Part shown: one piece after another, positions 26,013 through 34,335 of the stretch | How positions within the stretch are numbered: position 1 is the stretch's first letter | How the letters are laid out: each line of letters begins with the position of its first letter | Source of the DNA: Candidatus Phocaeicola faecipullorum | GTDB taxonomy: Bacteria > Bacteroidota > Bacteroidia > Bacteroidales > Bacteroidaceae | Assembly: GCA_018884025.1 (NCBI GenBank) | Contig: JAHLFB010000187.1 | Coordinates: 1 to 36,969 of the forward strand | Length of the DNA stretch: 36,969 bases | Direction: 5' to 3' | Made by a program: the position numbers and the translations under genes | The notes under the pieces: model-generated | The model's database searches: none | The model's input: the letters and a program-made list of their open reading frames with translations, nothing else | What the model was told of the DNA's origin: nothing

Positions 26013-26864
26013 TTATTGGTTTATTTTAGTGTGAAAATCTTTTAGTCCCCATATCGGTTCTTTCATGAACACTCCTGTTCTCAGACCGAGTGATATCGCT
26101 GCTTTCTTGATTTCTTCCTGAAAAAACCATGCGATAGAGCCTGCAAACGATATGTCGAGTGTTGTGTCATATCCCATTATGTTGCGTTTGAAAAATTCCG
26201 TAAAACAGTCATTCAGAAATGTTTCGACATTGGGGTCTTTTCTTACCTTATATATATAAGGTGTTATGGAAGCAAGGAAACGGTTGGCTTGAGGCTCTCT
26301 GTACACCTTATTTAATATATCCGCTGTTGTAAGAGCATATTCTTCTAGAAGTCCGGTCTTAAGATACTCAGGCAGTTGGTTCTTCAAGCAGTCTGATATA
26401 AATCTTTTTCCCAGGTATGCTCCGCTACCTTCGTCCCCAAGGATATATCCTAATGGAGAAACGTTGGCGGTTATTCTTTCTCCGTCATACATGCATGAGT
26501 TCGAGCCTGTACCTAATATACATGCTATCCCCGGTCTGTTTCCGCACAATGCCCTTGCAGCCCCGGTGAGGTCTGTTTCCGCCTCAACTGTAGCTTTAGG
26601 GAAAACTTCTTTCAGTATATTACTGATTTTCATAGCCGGTTGTGGCAGACACCCGGCACCGTAAAAATGGACTTCAGTGATATTGTGTATGCATATATTC
26701 TCTCTTTCCATTTTGGGTAAAAGGGAAGAGTTGATTATGTTGCGTATGTAGTCTTCAGTCTGGTGGAAAGGGTTAATGCCTTCAGTTCCGATAAGCCTGT
26801 AGCTGTCTTTCGAAACTGTCATCCAGTCTGTTTTTGTCGCTCCGCTGTCTGCTATCAGTATCAT
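26013..26864 (-). CDS. BadF/BadG-type ATPase, N-acetylglucosamine kinase-like
   Basis: This 283-residue ASKHA-fold kinase has the phosphate-1 motif IADSGATKTDW at the N-terminus, the glycine-rich ACILGTGSNSC, and GDEGSGAYLGKR, which is typical of the N-acetylglucosamine kinase subgroup. It likely phosphorylates an amino sugar recovered from peptidoglycan or glycans; substrate by family resemblance only. The ATG at 26864 was chosen because the -7 box (26896-26889) overlaps the longer start at 26891. It is co-transcribed with the SIMPL gene. Confidence 0.87.
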   Translation of the reverse strand: MILIADSGATKTDWMTVSKDSYRLIGTEGINPFHQTEDYIRNIINSSLLPKMERENICIHNITEVHFYGAGCLPQPAMKISNILKEVFPKATVEAETDLTGAARALCGNRPGIACILGTGSNSCMYDGERITANVSPLGYILGDEGSGAYLGKRFISDCLKNQLPEYLKTGLLEEYALTTADILNKVYREPQANRFLASITPYIYKVRKDPNVETFLNDCFTEFFKRNIMGYDTTLDISFAGSIAWFFQEEIKKAAISLGLRTGVFMKEPIWGLKDFHTKINQ

Positions 26865-26888
26865 GTCTCTTTTTCTTTCAGTTATACG

Positions 26889-26920
26889 CAAATTTAATCT
26901 ATTATTATTTCATTACCAAA
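26889..26920 (-). promoter_or_regulatory. Promoter of the kinase-SIMPL operon (TTTG-N20-TAAATTTG)
   Basis: Minus strand TTTG (26920-26917), 20 bases, TAAATTTG (26896-26889). Confidence 0.7.
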
Positions 26921-27024
26921 CTATAGTCTTTTTTATTCAATAAATATACATATAAAAGAATGGAGTATCTGATTATAGCAAGACTGTGATCAAGTGTATT
27001 TTGTGTTGAAGCGTAACTGTTCGT

Positions 27025-28335
27025 TTAATCCGTTTCCATACCTTCCGGAAGAGCTGGAAGAATAATCTCATCAGTAAGTTTAATCCATGTTTTGCGTAGG
27101 TCCTTCCAGTGATAAAAAGGGAAACAGTCTGTTTCAATCCCTGTCAGATGTATTTCCTTCTCATTTAGCAGTGGTTTAACTAAAATATCCTTGTTGCCTT
27201 TCTTACGGAAGAAGACAAGCTGTATATTTCCACACATCGGAATCATTCGGTATGTCTGATAGTATTGAGGTATAGAGTCCCAGTCGGCTGTAGCGTGGTT
27301 GAACTCATCTATATTCATAAGAGCCACCAGTGGAGCCAGGTTTGTATCGTGTCCGAATCTCAATGTTGCACAAGGTTTCTTTGAGACAAGAGCTGTATCG
27401 GCTGTCCCTACTATATTCCTTAGAAGATTTCGTGCAAGGTTAGGCATCTTGCCACCGCTTAGAGGTGATGGTCCCTGCTCGTAATACCATTCGAAATTAT
27501 TCAGTTGCCACAAGTCGAAGAGTTCTTTTTTATTGAATAGAAACGAGAGGTCAGGCATATTGTCTGAACTCTGGCTTATGCCGTGGTATTCAAACAAGTC
27601 GCATTCCAGTTTTTCCGGATTTTTGATATTTGAAATATATTCCGGTTTGAACAGCACTTTCATAATACGTTCAGGGTGAATGAAACGTTTTTCAGCTTTC
27701 GCAAATACAGAGTCAGCATTATGTTGGCAACTGTCTGAGTATATAGGATTTTTGTATTTTATGTAATATGCGTCATGCTGGCTTGCATCTGTAGTTATAT
27801 TAAGTTTCGGATTTAATCCTTTCAGTTCTATGCAGGCAGCAACCATTGAAAGAAAAGCACGTGTCTTGTAGGTTGAACGGGCATCCACGTGTACCCCGTC
27901 TGCAAATATCTCAGGATAGTTTTCATACATTCTTCTTGCGAGTTCACGATGTTGGCGCGCACCTTTTGGTGTCAGTTCTCCATATCTGTTTTCTGCGGCT
28001 TTGGCCAGTTGTCTGAGAATTTTCAGTGTTTTTTCTCCATCTGCGGTCAATCCGTTTTCTTTCAAGGCATTTTCCATTACAGTCAGAGCCGGTTCATACT
28101 TGTCTTTCCCTGTAAGATAGCGTGAGCCGTGTCTGGCATAAGTGCTGATATAGCAAGGTACATATCCTTCCGGTGCCTGAGTAATTGGGGTATAAGGTGC
28201 TTCATAAGCCATATACTTGCCTGTAGCCAATTTAGGATTTTCTCTTATTTCCACTTCTGCACGTGTCTGTGCATTAACATTCTGCATTCCAATTGCCGCA
28301 ATGCAGATATAAAACAAACTCTTTACCTTATTCAT
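27025..28335 (-). CDS. Secreted histidine-type phosphatase (MINPP/phytase-like)
   Basis: This 436-residue branch 2 histidine phosphatase has a signal peptide (FYICIAAIGMQNVNAQ). The catalytic RHG motif lies in YARHGSRYLTGKD. The proton-donor region reads LRFGHDTNLAPLVALM, an HD form rather than the HAE typical of MINPP. Phytate or another phosphomonoester in the periplasm is a reasonable substrate but is not shown by sequence. The ATG at 28335 was chosen because the longer frame (to 28494) runs through the promoter and lacks a signal peptide. It lies downstream of the M16 gene, separated by a terminator and its own promoter. Confidence 0.87.
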   Translation of the reverse strand: MNKVKSLFYICIAAIGMQNVNAQTRAEVEIRENPKLATGKYMAYEAPYTPITQAPEGYVPCYISTYARHGSRYLTGKDKYEPALTVMENALKENGLTADGEKTLKILRQLAKAAENRYGELTPKGARQHRELARRMYENYPEIFADGVHVDARSTYKTRAFLSMVAACIELKGLNPKLNITTDASQHDAYYIKYKNPIYSDSCQHNADSVFAKAEKRFIHPERIMKVLFKPEYISNIKNPEKLECDLFEYHGISQSSDNMPDLSFLFNKKELFDLWQLNNFEWYYEQGPSPLSGGKMPNLARNLLRNIVGTADTALVSKKPCATLRFGHDTNLAPLVALMNIDEFNHATADWDSIPQYYQTYRMIPMCGNIQLVFFRKKGNKDILVKPLLNEKEIHLTGIETDCFPFYHWKDLRKTWIKLTDEIILPALPEGMETD

Positions 28336-28359
28336 ATATATGTCAATCTTGTTACGGCG

Positions 28360-28367
28360 CAAAATTA
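28360..28367 (-). promoter_or_regulatory. -7 box TAATTTTG of the histidine phosphatase gene
   Basis: Exact TAnnTTTG match on the minus strand, 24 bases before the ATG; the -33 element is weak. Confidence 0.6.
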
Positions 28368-28483
28368 GCATATACATGCGGGTTGTTGTATGCTTTTTGT
28401 TCATTGATATGTTAGGGCAATGTGTAATGTAATACGTCTGTAATGTTTCTGTAATAATTCCAATGGCTTTATGAAATAAAAAA

Positions 28484-28513
28484 GAGACCCGCACTTGAGT
28501 AAGTACAGGTCTC
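28484..28513 (-). terminator. Terminator after the M16 protease gene
   Basis: GAGACC (28484-28489) pairs with GGTCTC (28508-28513), extended by ACTT/AAGT inside; on the minus strand it is followed by TTTTTT. Confidence 0.8.
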
Positions 28514-28540
28514 GATTTATTCTTGTAATTCTACAAAGGA

Positions 28541-31450
28541 TTAATATCCGAAGATATCTTTCTGTGACAGTTTTGTTATCTTACCGTATTTTTCCAGTGA
28601 TTTCATGTCGAGGTCTTTCTCATGACCAAGAACACAGTATGTGTATTTGCGGTCTTTTACCCATTTCTGCTGGAAGTCTTTCACATCCTTCAGAGTCATA
28701 GTCTGTGCCTGTTCGAATAAAGCTTTTCTTGGATCTTCGCTTATGCCTTTATCCTGAAGATCGATGTATTCCCAAAGGACATCCATGCCGGTAATTCTTT
28801 CAGTACGCAGACGGCTAATGGTTCCTTCCTGAGCCAGTTTGAATGCTTTTTCAGATTCCGGCATATTGTTGATTATCTCGTCGAAAGCCTTCATAGCGTC
28901 TATCATTTTGTCGTTCTGAGTAGCGATGAACGAACGGAAGATGTAAGGATATTCCTTATATGAAGGTGATGTTATGAATGCATATGAAGAGTATGCAAGG
29001 CTTCTTGCTTCACGCATTTCCTGGAATACTATTGAGTTCATGCCGCCGCTGAAGTATTCGTTGTACATGCTTACAGTAGGCTGCAGGGCTGCGTCATACT
29101 GTTTCTCGAAATTGGATATACCTGTGAAATATAACTGTTTTGCGTCATATTCTGCAAAGTAAACCTTATTTTCGTTTGTAGGCTGATACTGATAGTCGTA
29201 TGCAGGTGCAGGTACATCAACAAGCTGTTCAGGAACATTGTGATACTGGTTTATAATAGAAGTAACCTCTTCCTGAGTTGCAGGACCATAATACATTATA
29301 CGGTGCTTGTAGCTGTTGAATTTATGTATGCAGTCAACCAGTTTCTGTGGGTCCATTTCTGTCAGTTCTTTCTCAGAAAGGATATTCTTCGATGGAGAAT
29401 TTTCTCCATACATTGCATAATTTAGCAATTGTGAGAAGTTTGATGACTGGTTAAGTTTTGCGTCCGCGCGTTTTTTCAGAATGTCAGCCGCATAATTCTT
29501 GTATGCGTCTGCGTCAACTTGAGCGTCAGCAAGTATCTCTTCGAACAACTGCATAGCCTTAGGCATATTCTCCTGAAGTCCTGACAGCATAACGTATGTG
29601 CGTTTCATTCCCGGATGTACGCTGAATGAGCATGCCAGACGATAGAATTCCTTGTTGATTTCTGCAAGCGATTTCTTTGATGTTCCGAGATATTCCATGT
29701 ATGAGAATGCTGTGCTCAGAGCCTTGTCGTTCTGGCTGCCCATATCGAACACGTATGTCATTTGGAACAGGTCGTTCATGTCATTCTTCTTGTAGAGCAC
29801 TTCGATATCAGATTTAGCAGTGAATTTCTGCATGTCTTTTTCGAAGTCGAGGAATACAGGCTCGATAGGAGTGACCTTGCTTGCCTGGATTTCTTTCAGG
29901 AATGAGCTTACGCTGTCACGGTTCATCACGATAGGAGTGATAGACGGTTTGTCCATCTTCTTTTCGTTAGGGTCTTTACCCATGCGTTTGTAAACCAAGG
30001 CATAGTTGTCAGCAAAGTATTTGTTTGCGAAGTCAACAACCTGCTGTTTGTTTACCTTGCTCATCTTGTCTATGAAGTTTACTACGTCGCTCCACTGGTC
30101 GCCGTCAACGAAAGCCGATACAAACATGTCGGCTCTGCTTTCATTGCTTTCAAGCTGTTTCATGTAGTAAAGCTTGTAGTTGTTGATTGTAGCCTGAAGC
30201 AGTTCTTCGTCAAACTCTCCCTTGCGCAGTTTTTCAACCTCAGCCAGCATAAGGTCTTTGACTTCATCCAATGTCTGTCCCTGTTTTGGCTGACCGCTTA
30301 TCATGTATGTGTAGTAGTCCGATAAACCGAGTGAGCCTGCGAAACATCCCAAAACTTTCTGCTGCTGATTCAGGTTTACGTCAAGCAGACCTGCCTGTCC
30401 GTTGTAAAGAATAGAGCTGATAAGTGCAGAGATAACATCATCGTCAACTGTAGTAGGCATTCTCCAAGCCAAGGCTACGCTTTCTGCGTCAAGACCCATA
30501 ACTTCCTTCACTACAGGTTCCTTGATAGGCGATTCCTTAGGCTGCGGACGTTCCGGCAAGTTTGGATTAGGCTTCATCTCGCCGAAATACTTGTTGATAA
30601 TCTCTATTGTCTCATCAGGATTCAAGTCACCAGACATACAGATAGCCATGTTGTTAGGCACATACCATGTCTTGAAATAATTCTTGATATTTGTGATTGA
30701 AGGGTTTTTCAGGTGTTCCTGTGAGCCGAGAACAGTCTGTGTTCCGTATGGATAATCAGGATATAGGGCGCTGAGTAATGTTTCATAAACCTTTCTGAAA
30801 TCCTTTGTCAGAGACATATTCTTTTCCTCATAAACAGTTTCCAGCTCAGTGTGGAATCCTCTGATTGTAGCGTTCTGGAATCTGTCTGCCTGAATTTTGG
30901 CCCAGTTGTCGATTTCGTTTGACGGTATATCTTCTACATACACAGTCTGGTCGTAGCTTGTATAAGCATTTGTTCCGTTGGCACCGATAGCTGCCATTAA
31001 CTTGTCATATTCGTTAGGAATGGAAATCTTTGATGCTTCGTACGATACACTGTCTATCTGATGATAGATAGCTTTTCTTTCGGCTTCGTCTGTAGTCTTT
31101 CTGTAAACCTCGAACAGACGTTCTATTTCATCCAGCATAGGTTTTTCCTTGCTGAAGTCCGTAGTACCGAATTTCTCTGTACCCTTGAACATCAGATGTT
31201 CGAAGTAGTGAGCCAGACCGGTTGTTTCGGCAGGGTCATTCTTTCCACCTACTCTTACGGCTATGTAAGTCTGGATACGTGGTGTTTCCTTGTTTACGGT
31301 AAGATAGACTTTCAGCCCGTTGTCAAGGGTGTAGATACGTGTCTGCATCGGATCGTTAGGTACGGAGTCGTACTTGAATTTTGACCCGTTACCGCATGCT
31401 GACATCAATGCCAGCAATACGGCTGCTCCAAGAATGTTTTTTGTCTTCAT
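28541..31450 (-). CDS. M16-family zinc metalloprotease, lipoprotein
   Basis: This 969-residue insulinase-type peptidase is probably anchored to the outer membrane or periplasm, as it has a lipoprotein signal (LLALMSAC, Cys19). The inverted zinc motif HYFEH is at 81-85, and the third ligand Glu lies in ELETVYEEKNM about 70 residues later. The chain contains two M16 halves; the second, from about residue 520, lacks the zinc motif, as is usual for the inactive half. Such proteases degrade peptides in the periplasm or support envelope processes; the substrate is unknown. It is a single-gene unit. Confidence 0.93.
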   Translation of the reverse strand: MKTKNILGAAVLLALMSACGNGSKFKYDSVPNDPMQTRIYTLDNGLKVYLTVNKETPRIQTYIAVRVGGKNDPAETTGLAHYFEHLMFKGTEKFGTTDFSKEKPMLDEIERLFEVYRKTTDEAERKAIYHQIDSVSYEASKISIPNEYDKLMAAIGANGTNAYTSYDQTVYVEDIPSNEIDNWAKIQADRFQNATIRGFHTELETVYEEKNMSLTKDFRKVYETLLSALYPDYPYGTQTVLGSQEHLKNPSITNIKNYFKTWYVPNNMAICMSGDLNPDETIEIINKYFGEMKPNPNLPERPQPKESPIKEPVVKEVMGLDAESVALAWRMPTTVDDDVISALISSILYNGQAGLLDVNLNQQQKVLGCFAGSLGLSDYYTYMISGQPKQGQTLDEVKDLMLAEVEKLRKGEFDEELLQATINNYKLYYMKQLESNESRADMFVSAFVDGDQWSDVVNFIDKMSKVNKQQVVDFANKYFADNYALVYKRMGKDPNEKKMDKPSITPIVMNRDSVSSFLKEIQASKVTPIEPVFLDFEKDMQKFTAKSDIEVLYKKNDMNDLFQMTYVFDMGSQNDKALSTAFSYMEYLGTSKKSLAEINKEFYRLACSFSVHPGMKRTYVMLSGLQENMPKAMQLFEEILADAQVDADAYKNYAADILKKRADAKLNQSSNFSQLLNYAMYGENSPSKNILSEKELTEMDPQKLVDCIHKFNSYKHRIMYYGPATQEEVTSIINQYHNVPEQLVDVPAPAYDYQYQPTNENKVYFAEYDAKQLYFTGISNFEKQYDAALQPTVSMYNEYFSGGMNSIVFQEMREARSLAYSSYAFITSPSYKEYPYIFRSFIATQNDKMIDAMKAFDEIINNMPESEKAFKLAQEGTISRLRTERITGMDVLWEYIDLQDKGISEDPRKALFEQAQTMTLKDVKDFQQKWVKDRKYTYCVLGHEKDLDMKSLEKYGKITKLSQKDIFGY

Positions 31451-31477
31451 AATATGTTTTTTTGTAAAAATATGATG

Positions 31478-31485
31478 CTAAGATA
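31478..31485 (-). promoter_or_regulatory. Possible -7 box TATCTTAG of the M16 gene
   Basis: One mismatch from TAnnTTTG, 27 bases before the ATG; no convincing -33 element. Confidence 0.4.
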
Positions 31486-31528
31486 GTAAATGTTTTTGTT
31501 TTCCAGCACTTTGGGAGGTTGTAAAAAA

Positions 31529-31560
31529 AGTGTAAACTACAATAACTGGAGTTTACACTT
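31529..31560 (-). terminator. Terminator after the FKBP gene
   Basis: AAGTGTAAAC (31529-31538) pairs perfectly with GTTTACACTT (31551-31560). On the minus strand the stem is followed by a run of seven T. Confidence 0.85.
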
Positions 31561-31578
31561 CTTATATGCTTTATTTTA

Positions 31579-32151
31579 TTAATGACATCCGCAGCATCCG
31601 CCACCGCAGTCTTCGTCATGGTCGCCGCATCCGCCGCCACAACCGCTGCATCCGCCACCGCATCCGCTCATTGAGTTCACGATGTCCTGAACTTCCTTGT
31701 TTGTAGCTTCACGCATTTCAAGGATTGTACCTTCGAATGTAAGATCCTTGCCTGCATGAGGATGGTTGAGGTCTATTACTACTGAATCGTCAGTTATTTC
31801 GCCAACGTTAGCGTAGAACTGGTTTCCTTCTCCGTCGTTCATCATTATGATGTTTCCTTCGAATATGTTATCCTCATCGAATTTGCCGTCAGGTCCGCAG
31901 AATACAGATTTAGGAAGTTTCTTTATTCCTTCAGGGTCAACTTCTCCGTATGCTTCTGCACAAGGGATGGTAAAGTTGAAATTGTCTCCTTTTGCAAGTG
32001 CTGTTATCTCTTTTTCAAATCTCTCTAGCGTATATCCTATACCTGTGATGAACTGGAAAGGATGTTCAGCAGGAGCTTCTTCTATCAATTCCTTTTCGCC
32101 GTCTATCATGGCATAAAGCTTGTATGCCACGGTAATGTACTTATTTTCCAT
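31579..32151 (-). CDS. FKBP-type peptidyl-prolyl isomerase, SlyD-like, with Cys/Gly-rich tail
   Basis: This 190-residue cytosolic prolyl isomerase and chaperone has FKBP segments PFQFITGIGYTLERFEKEI and HPHAGKDLTFEGTILEM flanking an inserted flap domain (about 75-125), the SlyD layout. The last 30 residues hold eight Cys, two His and many Gly (for example GCGGGCSGC and CGGGCCGCH), likely a metal-binding tail comparable in role to the His/Cys tail of E. coli SlyD, which binds nickel and zinc. Metal specificity here is inference. It is a single-gene unit with a -7 box upstream and a terminator downstream. Confidence 0.93.
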   Translation of the reverse strand: MENKYITVAYKLYAMIDGEKELIEEAPAEHPFQFITGIGYTLERFEKEITALAKGDNFNFTIPCAEAYGEVDPEGIKKLPKSVFCGPDGKFDEDNIFEGNIIMMNDGEGNQFYANVGEITDDSVVIDLNHPHAGKDLTFEGTILEMREATNKEVQDIVNSMSGCGGGCSGCGGGCGDHDEDCGGGCCGCH

Positions 32152-32182
32152 AATCTTATTAATATGTTTATAAATTTGTCGG

Positions 32183-32190
32183 CAAAGGTA
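32183..32190 (-). promoter_or_regulatory. -7 box TACCTTTG of the FKBP gene
   Basis: Exact TAnnTTTG match on the minus strand, 31 bases before the ATG. Confidence 0.62.
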
Positions 32191-32243
32191 GTAAAAAGCT
32201 TTTAATTTTTAGGAAGATATGCTGCCGGTTTTTAGGAGATTAA

Positions 32244-32251
32244 TATTTTTG
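32244..32251 (+). promoter_or_regulatory. -7 box TATTTTTG before the DUF4252/ECF operon
   Basis: Exact TAnnTTTG match about 100 bases upstream of the first ATG, without a good -33 element. An ECF-type promoter recognised by the operon's own sigma factor could also lie in 32252-32350 but cannot be recognised by eye. Confidence 0.45.
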
Positions 32252-32350
32252 CAAAAAAATAGCATTATTTGATGCAACATTTAAGTATGATGTTCCGTCT
32301 TTCATACAGAATGCGCATCGAGAATAGGTTTAATCAGTAAATTGACAGTT

Positions 32351-32830
32351 ATGAAAAAATATTTTTTGATTTTGTTGTTTTCTGTCCAGATGGCATGGGC
32401 AGGTAATGTTAATTCCATAATAAATGAGTTCAAGGATGCCGCTAATGCTGAATATGTCAGTATTCCGTGGATATTGATGAAAATTGGCCATATGTTTATG
32501 GATGATGAGGATGGAAAGGATATCGCTGCCAGAATAAATGGAGTGAGAGTGCTTGACCTGGCAGATTGCAGCTCAAAGGTAAAGGCCAAATTTAGCAAAC
32601 GTATATCGTCGTTGGCCGGTGATGGTTATGAAACACTGGTAAGGGCAAAGGACGAAGATGGAAGCGTACAGATTTTGGTGAAAGGCAAGAAAGATATAAT
32701 AAAGGAACTTTTAATAATATGTGGAGGCGATGAAGATTGTGCCTTGATTCAGCTCAGGGGTAACATAAGGCAGGAAGATATTGATGAATTGGTGAAAGAG
32801 GAAACAGAAAAACGTAATGGACGCAAATGA
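32351..32830 (+). CDS. DUF4252 domain-containing exported protein (first copy)
   Basis: This 159-residue protein has a signal peptide (YFLILLFSVQMAWAG) and a DUF4252 domain. Its C-terminal half (GYETLVRAKDEDGSVQILVKG, split only for description) aligns by eye with the fourth gene of the operon, so the two are paralogs. There is no lipobox. Two Cys (ICGGDEDC) could form a disulfide. Function unknown. The ATG at 32351 was chosen over the TTG at 32342. Its 3' end overlaps the sigma factor gene by 14 bases, indicating translational coupling. Confidence 0.82.
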   Translation: MKKYFLILLFSVQMAWAGNVNSIINEFKDAANAEYVSIPWILMKIGHMFMDDEDGKDIAARINGVRVLDLADCSSKVKAKFSKRISSLAGDGYETLVRAKDEDGSVQILVKGKKDIIKELLIICGGDEDCALIQLRGNIRQEDIDELVKEETEKRNGRK

Positions 32831-33323
32831 GTTTAAATCTGTCTTCATGCCTTACCAGCCTAAACTGTACAGAACGGCATATGCGATACTTCGGAATGCA
32901 CAGGATGCCGAGGATATAGTGCAGGAAGTATATATGAGGTTGTGGAACAGACGTGAGAGCATGGACACAGCCATATGTAAGGAGGCTTACTGTGTGAGTA
33001 TGGTGAGAAATATGTGTATGGACTTTATTCGTGGAAGCCATTCTTTTAGTGAGGATGAGATAGACGATGAGCATTTATGTCTGACTGATGAAGATGCCGG
33101 CATGAAACTTGACAGGAAAGAGGAAGTCAACAGGCTGAAAAGTATGATTTCCCGATTGCCGGACGTACAGAAAAAGGTAATGTGGCTTCGCGATGTCAAC
33201 GAGTGTTCATTTGAGGAGATTGGAGCGGCTACAGGTCTTACTCCGGTAAATATCCGTGCGACACTTTCAAAAGCCAGAAAGAAAATAAGAGAACAGTTCA
33301 ATAAATTATATGACAGGGTATGA
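32817..33323 (+). CDS. ECF RNA polymerase sigma factor (sigma-70 family)
   Basis: This 168-residue extracytoplasmic-function sigma factor has region 2 from about residue 12 (YRTAYAILRNAQDAEDIVQE and YMRLWNRR). Region 4 runs from about 110 (LPDVQKKVMWLRDVNECSFEEI and LTPVNIRATLSKARKKIRE). It directs RNA polymerase to a small regulon, typically including its own operon. It overlaps the DUF4252 gene in front by 14 bases and the next gene by four (ATGA). The adjacent membrane protein is the likely anti-sigma factor. Confidence 0.93.
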   Translation: MDANEFKSVFMPYQPKLYRTAYAILRNAQDAEDIVQEVYMRLWNRRESMDTAICKEAYCVSMVRNMCMDFIRGSHSFSEDEIDDEHLCLTDEDAGMKLDRKEEVNRLKSMISRLPDVQKKVMWLRDVNECSFEEIGAATGLTPVNIRATLSKARKKIREQFNKLYDRV

Positions 33324-33841
33324 ATACAGATAATATCAGAAAACTGCTTGATAAGTTTTATAATGGCGAGACAGATGCTGCGGAGGAGAGAATTCTGGAA
33401 GATTTCTTCTTGAAAGACGATGTGCCTTCCGGATTTGAGACAGACAGAAAGGTGTTCATTAGTTTGGCATTTCTGAAGGATGAAAAGGACATAGTCTTGC
33501 CTGAAGGTATGGATAAACGTCTTTCTGAAAAGATAGATATGTTGGAGAGACAGGAAAAGAGCGGACGCAGGAAACGCTATACGTTGTACAGATACATATC
33601 AGGTGTTGCTGCAGCAGTCTTTGTCGGTGTATGTATTCATTGGTTTATGGATGCCGATAAAGATAACGGTCGAATGAAAGATACGTTTGATTCTCCTCAG
33701 GAGGCTTATGAAGCAACTGAAAATGCTCTTCAGCTTTTTGCCGAGGCCTTTAATAAAGGTGACATGCAAGTGGAAAAAGCAAGGGAAGCCACCCGAAATA
33801 TAAAAGAAAAAATAGACAATATTAAAAACTTTAGAAAATGA
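33320..33841 (+). CDS. Putative anti-sigma factor, single-pass membrane protein
   Basis: This 173-residue protein has a cytoplasmic N-terminal part of about 88 residues (IRKLLDKFYNGETDAAEERI, resembling the start of anti-sigma/FecR-like helical domains). One transmembrane segment follows (YISGVAAAVFVGVCIHWF), then a periplasmic tail ending in a predicted helix. It has no FecR domain. Position after the ECF sigma gene with an ATGA overlap is the main reason for the call; a ZAS-type zinc motif is not present, so it would be an atypical anti-sigma factor. Confidence 0.68.
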   Translation: MNTDNIRKLLDKFYNGETDAAEERILEDFFLKDDVPSGFETDRKVFISLAFLKDEKDIVLPEGMDKRLSEKIDMLERQEKSGRRKRYTLYRYISGVAAAVFVGVCIHWFMDADKDNGRMKDTFDSPQEAYEATENALQLFAEAFNKGDMQVEKAREATRNIKEKIDNIKNFRK

Positions 33842-34296
33842 AAACAAGATTATTTATTATTTTGATAGGTGTAGTCTTGGCTACATTCTCACTAAATGCA
33901 CAGAACCGTTTTGATAAGATAGCCGAAATGGAAGGTGTAACATCTGTTTATGTGTCGCCTAAGATGTTCAGCATGATGAAAGACTCAAATTCAAATACAG
34001 GAGACATAAACATTGACAAGGTGGCGAAAAAACTTACCGGCCTGCAAATCCTGTCGTCAGAAAATCCGGATGCTTCTTCACTGCTCCGTAAAGAGACAGC
34101 TTTCATTAACCCTAAAAATGGTTACGAGGAACTGATGCGTGTAAAGGATGAAGGTGAACGTATGTTTATCTACATGAAAGAAGGCAAGGAAACCAATGAG
34201 TATATATTATTGGTGGACGAAAACAAGGAATTCACTGTTATAATTCTTGAAGGCAAACTCACAGTTGATGAAGTGCGTGGAATTGTAAACCAATGA
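33838..34296 (+). CDS. DUF4252 domain-containing exported protein (second copy)
   Basis: This 152-residue protein has a signal peptide (LFIILIGVVLATFSLNAQ) and a complete DUF4252 domain (FDKIAEMEGVTSVYVSPKMF at the start, GYEELMRVKDEGERMFIYMK in the second half). Function unknown. It overlaps the anti-sigma gene by four bases (ATGA) and ends the operon. It faces the convergent CDF gene 39 bases away; no clear hairpin was found between them. Confidence 0.85.
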   Translation: MKTRLFIILIGVVLATFSLNAQNRFDKIAEMEGVTSVYVSPKMFSMMKDSNSNTGDINIDKVAKKLTGLQILSSENPDASSLLRKETAFINPKNGYEELMRVKDEGERMFIYMKEGKETNEYILLVDENKEFTVIILEGKLTVDEVRGIVNQ

Positions 34297-34335
34297 CCTT
34301 AAATGCGGCGTACGCTGTTGATTTCTCGCAACACC

